From Nannocystis sp. RBIL2 (GTDB lineage: Bacteria; Myxococcota_A; Polyangia; Nannocystales; Nannocystaceae): 64,000 nucleotides of DNA. Below the pieces are notes generated by a model, which was not told the origin of the DNA, ran no database searches, and saw nothing but the letters and a program-made list of their open reading frames with translations. The position numbers were made by a program, and so were the translations under genes. The stretch lies in NCBI RefSeq assembly GCF_026626745.1, contig NZ_JAPNJW010000001.1, positions 2,278,001 through 2,342,000 of the forward strand, read 5' to 3'. This document shows, one piece after another, positions 8,834 to 18,202 of this stretch (positions are counted from its first letter, which is position 1; each line of letters opens with the position of its first letter).

Positions 8834-9307
8834 ATGAGTGCGAAGCGCCACACCAAGGACCGCGAGGACACGCGCAGCAACACCGACGCGGAGGCCCCGT
8901 TCGAGGAGTTCATCGACCCCGGCTTCCGCTCGCGCGGCCTCTACGGGGAGGTGACCTGGCCGGACCGGGAGCCGCAGCCGTGGCCCTCGGCGCCGCGCGC
9001 CCGCGAGGGTGACGCGCTCGCCGCGTCGGAGTCCGGCCGAGGCCGCTACGTGGGCTGCGGCCCGCGCAGCTACCGCCGGTCGGACGCGCGGATCGCCGAG
9101 GACATCAACGAGGCCCTCACCTGGCACCCCGACATCGACGCCAGCGAGGTCGAGGTCGCCGTCGAACGCGGCAACGTCACGTTGACCGGCCTCGTCTACG
9201 ACCCACAGACGCGGCGCCTGATCGTCGAGCTGGCGCTGCAGACGGCCGGCGTGGCCGAGCTCGACGACCGCATGAGCATCGGCGGCGGCAAGGCCTCGAG
9301 CGCGTAA
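8834..9307 (+). CDS. BON-domain protein
   Basis: A 157-residue protein. The N-terminal 90 residues are polar and probably disordered (acidic, Pro/Arg-rich). The C-terminal 65 residues form a BON domain: [11 protein letters not shown], then [21 protein letters not shown] and a helix ending in [11 protein letters not shown] domains bind phospholipid or occur in osmotically induced and pore-associated proteins. No signal peptide or lipobox is visible, so the location is uncertain. The start at 8834 is supported by GGAGGA 8 nt upstream; a longer reading from 8744 lacks a ribosome site. The stop is followed by an A-run and three copies of the dispersed palindrome. Confidence 0.8.
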   Translation: MSAKRHTKDREDTRSNTDAEAPFEEFIDPGFRSRGLYGEVTWPDREPQPWPSAPRAREGDALAASESGRGRYVGCGPRSYRRSDARIAEDINEALTWHPDIDASEVEVAVERGNVTLTGLVYDPQTRRLIVELALQTAGVAELDDRMSIGGGKASSA

Positions 9308-9319
9308 CTTTAAAAAAAA

Positions 9320-9418
9320 TGTCCCTCGGGACAGCTGAAGCAGCGATCTCCGGGCCGGCGGCGGCTGTCCTTCGGGACAGACGAAGCCAGCGCCAATACT
9401 GGCTGTCCTTCAAGACAG
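9320..9418. repeat. Three copies of the TGTC-N6-GACA palindrome
   Basis: TGTCCCTCGGGACA (9320-9333), CTGTCCTTCGGGACAG (9365-9380, perfect 6-bp arms with a TTCG loop) and CTGTCCTTCAAGACAG (9403-9418). They lie between the BON gene and the end of the convergent M36 protease gene. Confidence 0.85.
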
Positions 9419-9544
9419 CTCGGCTTCACCGCGCGATCTCGAGCCCCTCGGTGCTTCGAGCGGTCGCTGCCTGACGACAGAGCGCGACCCCTCCGGCGGT
9501 CGCCAGCGAGCCGCGAGGCCCACGTGGGCCACTCGCGCCTCAAT

Positions 9545-9600
9545 CTTTTTTCGAAAAGAAAAAAGAAGAGCCGCCGACGCTGCGTGCGTCGGCGGCTCTT
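9545..9600 (-). terminator. Rho-independent terminator of the M36 protease gene
   Basis: Perfect 15-bp arms AAGAGCCGCCGACGC (9566-9580) and its complement (9586-9600) with a 5-nt loop, starting 6 bp after the stop codon. On the minus strand the stem is followed by a T-rich tract (complement of 9545-9565, including six T in a row). Textbook intrinsic terminator. Confidence 0.9.
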
Positions 9601-9605
9601 GCCTC

Positions 9606-12600
9606 TCAGCGCGAACGCCGGCGCCGCAGCGTCAGCAGCAGCAGCGTCAGCGCCGACAGCCCGGCCCCGCCGGTGCCGTCCTGGCGGCAGCCGCAGCCGC
9701 TCTCGTCGGCTGCGCTGCCGCCGGAGTCGCTGTCGGTGTCGCCGGCGGTCCCGCTCGAGTCGCTGGCCTCGGTGTCGCTGCCCTCGTCCGTGTCCGAGCC
9801 GGGCTGCGCGCCGGTCTCGCCCGGGCCGTCGGTCGTCGGCACCTGCCCGCTCGAGCCGTCGGAGTCGGTGTCGCCGCCGCTCGTGGTCGGCTCGCCGCCG
9901 CCGATGCAGTTCGCCTCGCAGCCGTCGCCCGGCGTGTCGTTGCCGTCGTCGCAGTCCTCGCCGCCGTCGACCACCCCGTCGCCGCAGCTCGCCGACGTGC
10001 AGTCCGTGCGGCACGCGTCCGCCTCGGAGTCGCTGTTGTTCGCCCCGTCGTCGCACTCCTCGCCGACGCTGACGATCCCGTCGCCGCAGACCGCCGCCGG
10101 CGCGTCGACCACCCCGACCACGCACAGCGCGTCGAGCGTCCAGCCGCCCATCTCGAGCCCGCCGTCGCTGCGCAGCTCGTACTTCAGCGTCACCGCGTCG
10201 TTCATCACCGACGACGTCAGGTCGACGTCGTGGAAGCGCCACTCGCGGTCGGTGTGGTGCGTCGTCGCGTCGTTCATGTTCGGGCTGGCGAAGTTGGTCC
10301 ACACCTCCGCGTCGTTGGCGTAGATCCGCGCCCGGTCGAAGTGGCCGTCCTCGATGTTGAGCCAGCGGCGGTACTGCAGGCGCACCTGCGAATAGCCGGT
10401 CGTGTCGATCACCGGCGACTGCGCGAAGTTCGTCTTGTCCGACTGGTACGTGCCGTTGAAGTTGCCGCCGCCGAGGTCGTTGCCGAACACCCGCGAGCCG
10501 TCGAACGCCGCCTGCGGGTCGCCCGACGCCGTCGGCGACAGCGGCTCCTGCCACATCCAGTCGTCGGCGCCCTCGCCCTGCATGCCCATCGTCAGCCCGT
10601 GCGTCCAGCCGTCGGCGGCCGGGTCGGACTCGAAGTCGGTGCAGTAGATCTCCTCGACCGCGCCGACGAAGAACTCGTAGAACGGGTCGGCCGGGTTCTC
10701 CGGGTACTGCAGCGCGGTCGCGTCCTGGAACGTGATCTTCACCTGGTACTGCACCACGCTGCCCGCCGGCTGCTGCGGGATCTGCCCGGTGATCTGGTCC
10801 GGCGCGATGTCCATCGCGATCACCCCGCCGACGTCCTGCTGCTCGCGCAGGCGCCAGGTCAGCTCGGCCGACTCGATCATCCCGCCGCTGCACTGCCCGC
10901 CGGCGCCGTCGACCGCGACCGACACCGTGTACTCGGCCAATTGCGGCAGGGCCACCCCGGGCGCCTCGACGTCGACGTCGAGCTTGAACAGCCCGTGCTT
11001 GGCGAACGCCGCGTTGATCAGGCACTGGTTGGGCGTGCCGTTGGCGAGGTCGCCGTCGTCGTCGTCGGCCGCGAGCGCCTCGAAGTACATGCTCGGGATG
11101 TCGACCGCGCGGCGGATCGATTCGTAGTAGAGGTGATCGGCGTGGGCCACCCCGCCCGGGCCCTGGTCCTCGATCAGCGCCTTGCGCAGGTCCCACAGCG
11201 CCCCGGCGATGATGAGGCCGGTGGTGTGGGGGTCGCCGGCGATGTCGTCGGGCCACACCGCCTCGCTGCCGTTCGGGTCGATGTGGCGCAGCGGCCCGGG
11301 GTCGTTGAGGAAGAAGCCGATGCCCATCGCCGGGTCGTCGACGATCGTCGCCGCCAGGTAGTCGCTCACGCCCTCCGACAGCGACGGGTCGAAGTTGCCG
11401 ACGCCCTGGATGATCGCGTGGTCATGCACCCCGTGGCCGTACTCGTGGTAGACGATGTCGGCGACCCGGCCGGTGTTGTTGCACTGGTTGCTCTGGCGGA
11501 AGAAGTTGATGTTGCCGTCGTAATAGGCGTTGCAGCTCTCGTTGATGTTGACGGTCGCTTGGAGCTGCTCGCCGAGCCAGCCGAAGCCGGGGTCGATCTG
11601 GCGCACGTACTCGATCACGACGTTCGCGTGGACGAAGGTGCTGATCTGGGCGTCGACCTGCTCGTCGTTCGGCGCGCCCCACACCGCCGTCTGGTTCGGC
11701 TGCAGGTTGAGGTTGCCGGTCGCCGGGTTGCCCGCGTCGTTGTTGACCGTCACCTGCGTGCCGGACGCCCGCGTCGTCACCGTCGTCGCGTTGTTGCCGT
11801 TCCACGTCACGTCGCCGGCCTCGGTGCTGGTGACGTTCATCCCGCCCACCGTCAGCGCCGCGCGGTTGGCCGGCCAGTCCTGGCGCTCGCCGCCGGGCTC
11901 GCGCAGCGGCGCGTCGTAGGCGACCTTGCCGCTGGCGAACAGCAGCGTCTGCTTGCGCGCCACCGGCTCGCCCGTGGCCGCGTCGACGTAGACCCGCCAG
12001 CGCCCGCGCGGCGCGGTCGTCGACAGCTCGACCGGCACCACCGTCGCGTAGTCGACCTTGCCCGCGCGCACCAGCGGCAGCACCACCGCCTCGTGCGCGG
12101 CCTCGAAGGTGACTGTCCCCGGGGACAGGTCGCGCTCCAGCCAATCGCTCGCGGCGGCCCGCGCCTGCGCTGCGCCGACCGAGCGGACCGCCGGCGCCGC
12201 CACGTGCGGCAGCGCCTCCGAGCCGATCATGAACAGGCGGTCGTTGCGGAAGCGGAAGCTGACCTGCCCGCCCTCGACCGCGACGCCGCGGACCCGCTGT
12301 TCGAACCCGAGAGTGCGCATCCCGCCGCTCTCGACATTCGCCACCAATGTGAAGTCCCCCGCCGCGGCCCCGGGCGCCAGCAATGCCACGTGGCGGCTCA
12401 GGAACGCCCGCGCGATCCGCTCGGCCGCGACCGGCGAGGACGCGCTGCCTGGCGCCGCGATCCCCGCGCCCCAGATCCGCCTGACCACGTCGGTATCGCG
12501 GTCCCACACCGCCCACGTCTGCGGGCCCATCTCGGCGAGCAGCCGGGTCCAGGCTCGTGCGTGCCGGGCCGGGACCCGATGCCACGCGAGGTCGCCGGCC

Positions 12601-12740
12601 ACGCGTACGGGAGCGCCTTGGGCGACCTCCAGGACGGGCCGCCGCGCGTGCTCGGCAGGAGTCTGAACCGCACTCGCGGTCGGGCTGACGGCCAGGATCG
12701 TGGCCGCGGTGAGGGTGGCAATTCCGTGGGCGAGTCTCAT
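9606..12740 (-). CDS. Secreted M36-like (fungalysin) metalloprotease with MYXO-CTERM-like tail
   Basis: A 1044-residue secreted zinc protease. It has a signal peptide (MRLAHGIATLTAATILAVSP...ASA) and an FTP-type propeptide region (about 140-300). The catalytic domain has HEYGHGVHDHA at about residue 432 (two His ligands and catalytic Glu) and the third-ligand motif SEGVSDYLA. Beta-sandwich regions follow, then DUF4215 Cys-rich repeats (about 870-950, CGDGIVSVGEECDDG and CGDGVVDGGEDCDDG). A Ser/Thr/Asp/Gly-rich linker leads to a C-terminal Cys-containing motif, a hydrophobic helix and RRRRSR, as in MYXO-CTERM proteins anchored at the surface. The start at 12740 is backed by GGAGG 4 nt upstream. 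The palindrome CTGTCCCCGGGGACAG lies inside at 12113-12128. The likely role is digestion of prey or extracellular protein. Confidence 0.9.
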   Translation of the reverse strand: MRLAHGIATLTAATILAVSPTASAVQTPAEHARRPVLEVAQGAPVRVAGDLAWHRVPARHARAWTRLLAEMGPQTWAVWDRDTDVVRRIWGAGIAAPGSASSPVAAERIARAFLSRHVALLAPGAAAGDFTLVANVESGGMRTLGFEQRVRGVAVEGGQVSFRFRNDRLFMIGSEALPHVAAPAVRSVGAAQARAAASDWLERDLSPGTVTFEAAHEAVVLPLVRAGKVDYATVVPVELSTTAPRGRWRVYVDAATGEPVARKQTLLFASGKVAYDAPLREPGGERQDWPANRAALTVGGMNVTSTEAGDVTWNGNNATTVTTRASGTQVTVNNDAGNPATGNLNLQPNQTAVWGAPNDEQVDAQISTFVHANVVIEYVRQIDPGFGWLGEQLQATVNINESCNAYYDGNINFFRQSNQCNNTGRVADIVYHEYGHGVHDHAIIQGVGNFDPSLSEGVSDYLAATIVDDPAMGIGFFLNDPGPLRHIDPNGSEAVWPDDIAGDPHTTGLIIAGALWDLRKALIEDQGPGGVAHADHLYYESIRRAVDIPSMYFEALAADDDDGDLANGTPNQCLINAAFAKHGLFKLDVDVEAPGVALPQLAEYTVSVAVDGAGGQCSGGMIESAELTWRLREQQDVGGVIAMDIAPDQITGQIPQQPAGSVVQYQVKITFQDATALQYPENPADPFYEFFVGAVEEIYCTDFESDPAADGWTHGLTMGMQGEGADDWMWQEPLSPTASGDPQAAFDGSRVFGNDLGGGNFNGTYQSDKTNFAQSPVIDTTGYSQVRLQYRRWLNIEDGHFDRARIYANDAEVWTNFASPNMNDATTHHTDREWRFHDVDLTSSVMNDAVTLKYELRSDGGLEMGGWTLDALCVVGVVDAPAAVCGDGIVSVGEECDDGANNSDSEADACRTDCTSASCGDGVVDGGEDCDDGNDTPGDGCEANCIGGGEPTTSGGDTDSDGSSGQVPTTDGPGETGAQPGSDTDEGSDTEASDSSGTAGDTDSDSGGSAADESGCGCRQDGTGGAGLSALTLLLLTLRRRRSR
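12113..12128. repeat. TGTC-N6-GACA palindrome inside the M36 gene
   Basis: CTGTCCCCGGGGACAG, a perfect 16-bp palindrome. It encodes DLSPGT on the minus strand. Confidence 0.85.
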
Positions 12741-13105
12741 CGGTCCTCCGCGGGTGCGCCAGAGCGCACCACGTTGCCACCCTACCAAAACGCAAGGGCC
12801 TGGAGGTATGTTTGTGTCTAGCGCGTGCTCACAGGGAAGAACCCTGTCGCCGCTTGACCCCGCGGCCCGCCCCCAGCCCTCGAACCTCGCAGCGAATGGC
12901 TGCAGTCGGCCCGTCCGCAGGTGAAGGCAATGCGGGCAGGGCGACGGCATCGACCGCACCACGACCGCAGCGACATGACCTCGGAAACATGTTTATTCAG
13001 ACATGTCTTTGACGATGGGCGATGAACGACCGTGGGCTGATTTCACCTGCACATGTCTTTTAAGACATACGGTGATTCGTCGCGGCGAACGTGTGCCCCG
13101 CCGCC
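12741..13105. other. Intergenic region with palindrome copies, no gene seen
   Basis: This 365-bp stretch lies between the M36 start and the end of the CocE-type gene. I see no convincing coding frame. It holds the M36 ribosome site, presumably its promoter, and the palindrome cluster at 12973-13068. Confidence 0.6.
12973..13068. repeat. Palindrome cluster, 12973-13068
   Basis: Degenerate copies TGACCTCGGAAACA (12974 on) and TGTTTATTCAGACA (12990 on), the palindrome GACATGTC, and a perfect copy ATGTCTTTTAAGACAT (13053-13068). They are spaced roughly 15-60 bp apart in a gene-free region. Confidence 0.75.
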
Positions 13106-14767
13106 TCACCCTTCGAGCACCGGCAGCACGATCGCCGACGGGCGGACCGGGTCGTGGTGGACCTGCTGCTCCGCGACCACCATCCGCGTCCCGCTGGCCA
13201 GCGGCTCGCCGGTGCCGAGGTTGCGCACGAACCGCGGGTGCGCCCCGCTGGCGACCTGCACGCGCAGCCGGTGCCCGCGCGGGAACCGATACGCAGTCGG
13301 CCACAGCTCGACCGGCACGCGCAGCACCCCGTCGGCGTCCTTCTCGACGCGGCCGGGCGTCAATCGCAGCAGCCCGTCGCACACGTTGAGCGACCGCCCC
13401 GCGGGCTGGACGTCGCACAGGCGCACGAACACGTCGGTCCACTGCGTGCTCGACGAGAAGAACACCTCCGCGCGCACCGGCCCGACGATCTCGAGGTCGC
13501 GCTCCAGCGGCGCGCTGGTGTACGTGCACACGTCCGCGCGGGCCTCGAGCGCCCGGTTGTCACGCGCGCCCGCCTCGCGGCCGAGCAGCACGCCGCCGAC
13601 GCTCGGGGTCGGATCGACGGGGTCGTAGCGGAAGCGATCGGGCTGCGAGGCCGGCGGCGGCGCCTCGGCCAGCGCGCCCCCGGGCTGCAGGTGAAACCGC
13701 CGCTCGTGCGCCCCGGCGGGCGGCCAGGCCGAAAATTCACGCTCCACCCCGTTCGTGCCGTGGGTCATCACGCACACCCGCACCACGCCCGCGCGGGCCG
13801 CCCCGCGCTCGCCGAGCAGGTGCTCGCGCAGCCAGCCGATGCCCTCGCGCAGCCCGGCCGCCATCAGGCCGACGTCCGCGTGCGCGAACGGACCGACGTA
13901 GAGCTGCGGCGACCGGCCGGCTGCGACCAGCGCGGCGTGGTCTTGCAGGGTCCACGGGAGAAAGATGTCGTACCAGCCGGTCACGATCTGCACCGGCGCG
14001 GCGACGTGGGCGACGTCCTCGCTGAAGTCGCGGGCCCTGGTCCAGTACGGATCGTCCTTCGCGTCGTGGGCGAGCCACGCCTGCCAGAAATCGACGCACT
14101 CACCGGTCAGCGCGTGATCGAGGCCCGTCAGCGGGAGCATTTCAAAGACCTCGCGGCGGCGGCGAGCGCCGAACAGCTGCATGGCGAGCACGCCGCGCCG
14201 CGCGATCAGGACCGACATCAGCTGCGTCCACGACAGCGTCGCGTCGAGCGAGTAACCCTCGCCGGCGTAGGTCTGGTCGCGGAACTGCGACGCGGTCGCC
14301 TGCAGGCACAGCGCCTTCAGCGTCGCCCCGGCCTCGCGCGCGAGGGCCCACTGCGTGAAGCCGTAATAACTCGCGCCGAAGGTCCCGAGCCGGCCGTCGA
14401 ACCACGGCTGTTGCTCGATCCACCGCACAGTGTCGACCCCGTCGGCGCCCTCCTGCCCGAACGGGTCGAGCACACCGCCCGAGCCGTTGGTGCCGCGGAC
14501 CGCCTGCACGACCACCCGGAAGCCGCGCTGCGCCAGCGGCGTCGCGGCCGACAGCTCGGCGAACCCGCGGCGGCCGTACGGCGTGCGCACCAAAACAGTC
14601 GGCAGCGAGGTCGTGGCGATCGCCGGTCCGCGCGGCGTGTGGATGTTCGCGTGCAAGACGACGCCGTCGCGCATCGGCACGGTCACGCCGCGCTCGACCT
14701 GGACGTCGCGGGTGAGCGGCGGCGGCAGCTTGGCGAGACGATCGATCAGGCGCGACGAGAGCGACAT
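13106..14767 (-). CDS. CocE/NonD-family alpha/beta hydrolase (X-Pro dipeptidyl-peptidase-like)
   Basis: A 553-residue protein of the S15/CocE family. The alpha/beta-hydrolase domain has the nucleophile elbow GASYYG with Ser133, preceded by the family hallmark VQAVRGTNGSGG that forms the oxyanion region. Further motifs are VTGWYDIF, where the catalytic Asp is expected, and HADVG near the His position. The C-terminal jelly roll (about 340-553) matches X-Pro dipeptidyl-peptidase C-terminal domains (YTSAPLERDLEIVGPVRAEVF). Members hydrolyse esters, amides or Xaa-Pro peptides. No signal peptide is seen. The start at 14767 lies next to the conserved N-terminus. It is transcribed alone; the upstream gene ends 166 bp away on the same strand. 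Confidence 0.88.
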   Translation of the reverse strand: MSLSSRLIDRLAKLPPPLTRDVQVERGVTVPMRDGVVLHANIHTPRGPAIATTSLPTVLVRTPYGRRGFAELSAATPLAQRGFRVVVQAVRGTNGSGGVLDPFGQEGADGVDTVRWIEQQPWFDGRLGTFGASYYGFTQWALAREAGATLKALCLQATASQFRDQTYAGEGYSLDATLSWTQLMSVLIARRGVLAMQLFGARRRREVFEMLPLTGLDHALTGECVDFWQAWLAHDAKDDPYWTRARDFSEDVAHVAAPVQIVTGWYDIFLPWTLQDHAALVAAGRSPQLYVGPFAHADVGLMAAGLREGIGWLREHLLGERGAARAGVVRVCVMTHGTNGVEREFSAWPPAGAHERRFHLQPGGALAEAPPPASQPDRFRYDPVDPTPSVGGVLLGREAGARDNRALEARADVCTYTSAPLERDLEIVGPVRAEVFFSSSTQWTDVFVRLCDVQPAGRSLNVCDGLLRLTPGRVEKDADGVLRVPVELWPTAYRFPRGHRLRVQVASGAHPRFVRNLGTGEPLASGTRMVVAEQQVHHDPVRPSAIVLPVLEG

Positions 14768-14932
14768 GGGACCTCCGAAACTCTGCCGGGATCGACCGGT
14801 GACTGGAAGAGCCGAGCGTAACCCATCTCCATGCCGCGCGGGTCGGATCTCGGCCCGGGCGAGCGTAGTCGGCTCCCGCCGAGCTTGCCGATAGGTCCCG
14901 AAGAACCGCCACAGCGACCGGCCAGGCCGCGG

Positions 14933-15835
14933 TCAATCGCCGAGCTCGCGCAACGCGGCCTCGAGCACAGCGATCTCGCGGACCTGCAATTCATCGGCCA
15001 CGGCATCGCTGCGGAGGGCGGCCAGTCCGTCCTCGATGTGGCGACGCTTCGCCGCCTTGCTCTTGAGCGAATCCACCTTCTCGAGCACCGCCCGGGTCTC
15101 GATCCGGGCCGCCTCGAGCAGCAGCCGCTCGCGCAGGTCCACCCGCGTGACGCGGCTCAGGCCGCGCTCGAGCGCCGCGCGCCGCGAAGCCGGCCCGCGC
15201 GCCTTCTCGACGTCGGCGAGCGTCGCGGTCACGAGCGCCTCTTCGGACGCCGCGGCCTCGTTCAGGCGCTGGACCTCGCGCGCTCGCTGCTCCTCCTCCA
15301 CCGCGGCCTCGAGCAGTCCTCGCAGCCCGGGGGATACATTGATGAGCGACTTGTGATTGGCGAGCGCGAACGCCCTGGCATAATCGGCGGAGGTGAACTC
15401 GAACGATTGGATGCTCCCATCCCAGCCGCGATACTCGGCGGCCCAGTTCGGGCAGGCGCAATTCGGCGAGCACATCGCGCGCGCTCGGGCCCTGGTCCCC
15501 TCGTCGAGGACGAGCTGCACGACGAGCCACAATCCGCAGGTCAGCAGCGCCAACAGCCACGTGAGGCAGCCCCAGGGGCCCGGCAGCAGGCGGACGTGGG
15601 CGACGCAGGCCGAACAGTACGGGATGCCCCACGTCCGCTTATCCGTGCGAATCACCCGCTTGCCCGTGACTCGAACCGCCGCCGCGGTGAATTCCGTATC
15701 GGGCACGCCGCCGCAGCACGCGCAACGATGCGGAAACTTCAGCAACTTCGCCGAGACGTGAACCAGCACTACCAGGAAAAGATAACCCACTCGCAGGTCG
15801 CGTGACGAGATGTTCGCTGCGCCCGAAGGTCGCAT
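14933..15835 (-). CDS. Membrane protein with Cys4 motif and coiled coil, unknown function
   Basis: A 300-residue protein from the chosen ATG at 15835; longer readings would overlap the neighbouring lipoprotein gene. Two hydrophobic segments are visible, one near residues 17-34 (VGYLFLVVLVHVSAKLL) and a longer one around 90-120 (CLTWLLALLTCGLWLVVQLVL). Between them are two Cys pairs (HRCACCGG and YCSACVAH), arranged like a zinc ribbon. A third Cys cluster (CSPNCACPNW) follows the second membrane segment. The C-terminal 130 residues are Glu/Arg/Ala-rich and probably form coiled coil. I do not recognise a family. There is no clear ribosome site before the start, so the N-terminus is uncertain. 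Confidence 0.65.
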   Translation of the reverse strand: MRPSGAANISSRDLRVGYLFLVVLVHVSAKLLKFPHRCACCGGVPDTEFTAAAVRVTGKRVIRTDKRTWGIPYCSACVAHVRLLPGPWGCLTWLLALLTCGLWLVVQLVLDEGTRARARAMCSPNCACPNWAAEYRGWDGSIQSFEFTSADYARAFALANHKSLINVSPGLRGLLEAAVEEEQRAREVQRLNEAAASEEALVTATLADVEKARGPASRRAALERGLSRVTRVDLRERLLLEAARIETRAVLEKVDSLKSKAAKRRHIEDGLAALRSDAVADELQVREIAVLEAALRELGD

Positions 15836-15941
15836 GAACGCAGTAAACCGTGGCGACCCGGACCACTCGCGCCACCCCCGCAGAGCGCGGCCGATCCGTC
15901 CTACGCCGGCGTCGCCGTCCCCGGCACCGTCGGAGCGCGCC

Positions 15942-16366
15942 TCAGCAGTTCGGGCAATCGCAGACCAGGTCGGCGTCGTCTCCTGGGCCGACACACAGGT
16001 CATACTCGCCCTCGCAGGCATCGCCGGCGCATTCGCAGTCGACCTCGCCGTCGCAGGCCGCGGGCCGCGGCAGGCACTTCCGGTCGCCGCCGAAGACGCT
16101 GTCGTAATTGACGCAGATGAACGATTCGGGGCAGAGGCCGCACGAGGGCACTGTCCAGCACGAGATCACGGGCACGCAGGCGCCGGTCCAGCAGAGCTGG
16201 TCGCTGACCCCAGGCAGGGTCCCGGGTGGACAATCAGGCGGCAGCGCGTCGCAGACGACCTCGCCGCAGTCGACGTGCTGCCGGGGGTCTCGCTGCTCTG
16301 CGGACCCTCCTTCGCGCAAGCGCCGACGCTGAGGCTGCACAACGCCATCACAATCCCGAATCGCAT
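15942..16366 (-). pseudogene. Cys-rich lipoprotein, apparently frameshifted near 16283-16287
   Basis: The first 28 codons give a clear lipoprotein signal ([17 protein letters not shown], lipobox VGAC) followed by [11 protein letters not shown]. The rest of that frame is arginine/serine-rich nonsense. A second frame, joined at a run of five G/C (16283-16287 on the plus strand), continues as a Cys-rich domain: [18 protein letters not shown], then [18 protein letters not shown] and a C-terminus ending DLVCDCPNC, with about 18 Cys in all. One base missing in the homopolymer would restore a single lipoprotein of about 141 residues. The Cys spacing resembles the small disulphide-rich domains on myxobacterial surface lipoproteins. 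It could be a real inactivating change or a sequencing error in the homopolymer. No function is proposed. Confidence 0.7.
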
Positions 16367-16637
16367 GGTCCGAGGATGGCAAAAAGCCCGCGAGCGCACC
16401 AGATGGTGCGTTCTGGGTGAAACAGCCAGTGGCCGCGAGTGACCGGGCGTCACCTCGCCTGCACCCATGGAAGTCCGCCACGCGCACGCGCGAACGATCG
16501 GGCATGACCCCGCTCCTTTCTCTCATGTCGGCGGCCCTGGCGAACCGCACGAGTCAGCGAGCGCGGGTCGACTCGTCGTACTCCGACCTGCGGCCGCCGT
16601 TCGATCTCTTCTCGAGCGAGGGCGACGGGCCCGCGCC

Positions 16638-18035
16638 TCACGGCGCAAACGACCACAGGTGGTGCTTGGCCGTTTCGCCGCCGTTGACGTGCAGCAGCAA
16701 CAGATCGCCGCACTTGCCGCGCGCCGGCATCAACGTCCGGCTGCCGGCGGTGAAGTCGGGGAGCGTCAACGGCGTGTCCTCGAGGATCGCGCCGTCGAAC
16801 CCCAGCCGCACCAGCGACACCGTCAGCGGATCGGCGCTCTCCCCCTTGAAATACGGCGTCGGCCCGCGCCCGATCGGCAGCGACAACCCGTCGGGGTCGA
16901 CCAGCGCGGCGCCGAAGCCGGGCGAGCCCGAGTCGTCCTCGATCGCCACCTGCGTGTGCCAGCGCGCCTCGCCGTCTGCGAGCCCGATCGCGTGGGCCGT
17001 GACCTCGGCCGGCCAGACGTGCTGCACGATCGCCACCGCCTGCTCGCCGGGCGTGACCACCAGATCGATGAGCTCGTTGAAGCGGACCGGCGGGTCGAGC
17101 AGATCGGCGGTCCACAGCACGCTGCCGTCGTCGCCGAGCCGCCACACCTTGAACTCGTCCTGGTCGCCCGCTTCACCGTGCGCCGCCAGGATCTCGCCGT
17201 TCGGGCCGACCGCGACATGCAGGCCCACGACAGGATGGACGCTCGGCAGTTCGACCTCCCACTCGAGCGCGCCGGTGGCGAGATCGACCCGCGCCACCCA
17301 CAGCTCGAACGGCGGCGCGTCGAGCTCGGGGCCGCGGCCGATGATCACCACGCTGTCCCCGAGGACCTCGAAGTCGGCCGGCCAGGCCACGTGCCCCAGG
17401 TCGGCGTCGACCACGGTCGCGGGCGACCCGTCGGAGGGGACCCGCGTGATTCGCATGAGGTGCTGTCCGTCCAGGATGTCGAAGCCGAGCGCCACCACCG
17501 AATCGTCGGCCCCGCGGCGCACCCCGAGCGGGTTGTAACCGGGCTGGTCGTCGGGGCCGAACGACCAGTCTTTCTGCTCGCCGTGCCACTCCACCCACAA
17601 CACCCCGTTGTTGGGGCCCTCGGCGCCGCCCCAGCGGCCGCCGCCGACGGCGATCCGGCCGTCGCTGAGCGCCGCGAACGACTTCTGCAGGAAGTGGAGG
17701 TCGGGGTCGAGGCTGAGATGCCGGGACCACATCGCATCGAACCGCGGGAGATTCTCGGGGCAGAGGAGCTCGCCCGGGGCCTCCTCGGTGTCGGCCGCCG
17801 TGGTCGGCACGACCGTGGGGTCGCTGGCGGACGGGTCGGCGCCCCCCGAGGTGGTGGTCGCGCCGTCGCCGGACGTGCCCGCGACCGTGTCGGTGCCGGC
17901 GCCGCCGCTCGAATCACTGCCCCCCTCGGTGAATATTCCGAGGTCGCCGTGCACGTTCAAACAACCGGAAATGACGAGCGCGCCGGCGAGGAGGCCGAGG
18001 CGCACGCGGATGGGGGAAAACTCGTGGCTGGTCAT
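16638..18035 (-). CDS. Lipoprotein with propeller-like domain, unknown function
   Basis: A 465-residue protein with a lipoprotein signal (LLAGALVISGC). A Gly/Ser/Thr-rich linker (about 35-85) follows, as in many myxobacterial outer-membrane lipoproteins, then a domain of about 370 residues. That domain shows a recurring pattern of beta strands ending in G-x-x-x-W or L-W-x-x-x-L-D (VLWVEWHGEQ, ELWVARVDLATGALEW, KVWRLGDDGSVLWTADL), suggesting a beta-propeller of the PQQ/WD type. No catalytic motif is seen. It probably sits on the outer membrane surface or faces the periplasm and binds something; the ligand is unknown. It is transcribed alone, and a degenerate palindrome copy lies upstream at 18174-18187. 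Confidence 0.75.
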   Translation of the reverse strand: MTSHEFSPIRVRLGLLAGALVISGCLNVHGDLGIFTEGGSDSSGGAGTDTVAGTSGDGATTTSGGADPSASDPTVVPTTAADTEEAPGELLCPENLPRFDAMWSRHLSLDPDLHFLQKSFAALSDGRIAVGGGRWGGAEGPNNGVLWVEWHGEQKDWSFGPDDQPGYNPLGVRRGADDSVVALGFDILDGQHLMRITRVPSDGSPATVVDADLGHVAWPADFEVLGDSVVIIGRGPELDAPPFELWVARVDLATGALEWEVELPSVHPVVGLHVAVGPNGEILAAHGEAGDQDEFKVWRLGDDGSVLWTADLLDPPVRFNELIDLVVTPGEQAVAIVQHVWPAEVTAHAIGLADGEARWHTQVAIEDDSGSPGFGAALVDPDGLSLPIGRGPTPYFKGESADPLTVSLVRLGFDGAILEDTPLTLPDFTAGSRTLMPARGKCGDLLLLHVNGGETAKHHLWSFAP

Positions 18036-18202
18036 ACGCCCGGTGATTTCCCGCCTGCGTCGCCGACCCGTGAACCTCGCCCCCCGGCCCCATCGGACCC
18101 GGATCCGACCTCGCTCCCGGCCCTGCCGCGGCGCGCCAGGCGCTCCCCGTCCTCACCGAAGACTGCAATAACATGTCCCCAAGAACAGGTGACGTCCACC
18201 GC

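Noticed and set aside
9319..9418. CRISPR-like array (three short spaced palindromes)
   Set aside because: Units are only 14-16 bp, differ from one another and recur singly all over the window; no cas genes are present.
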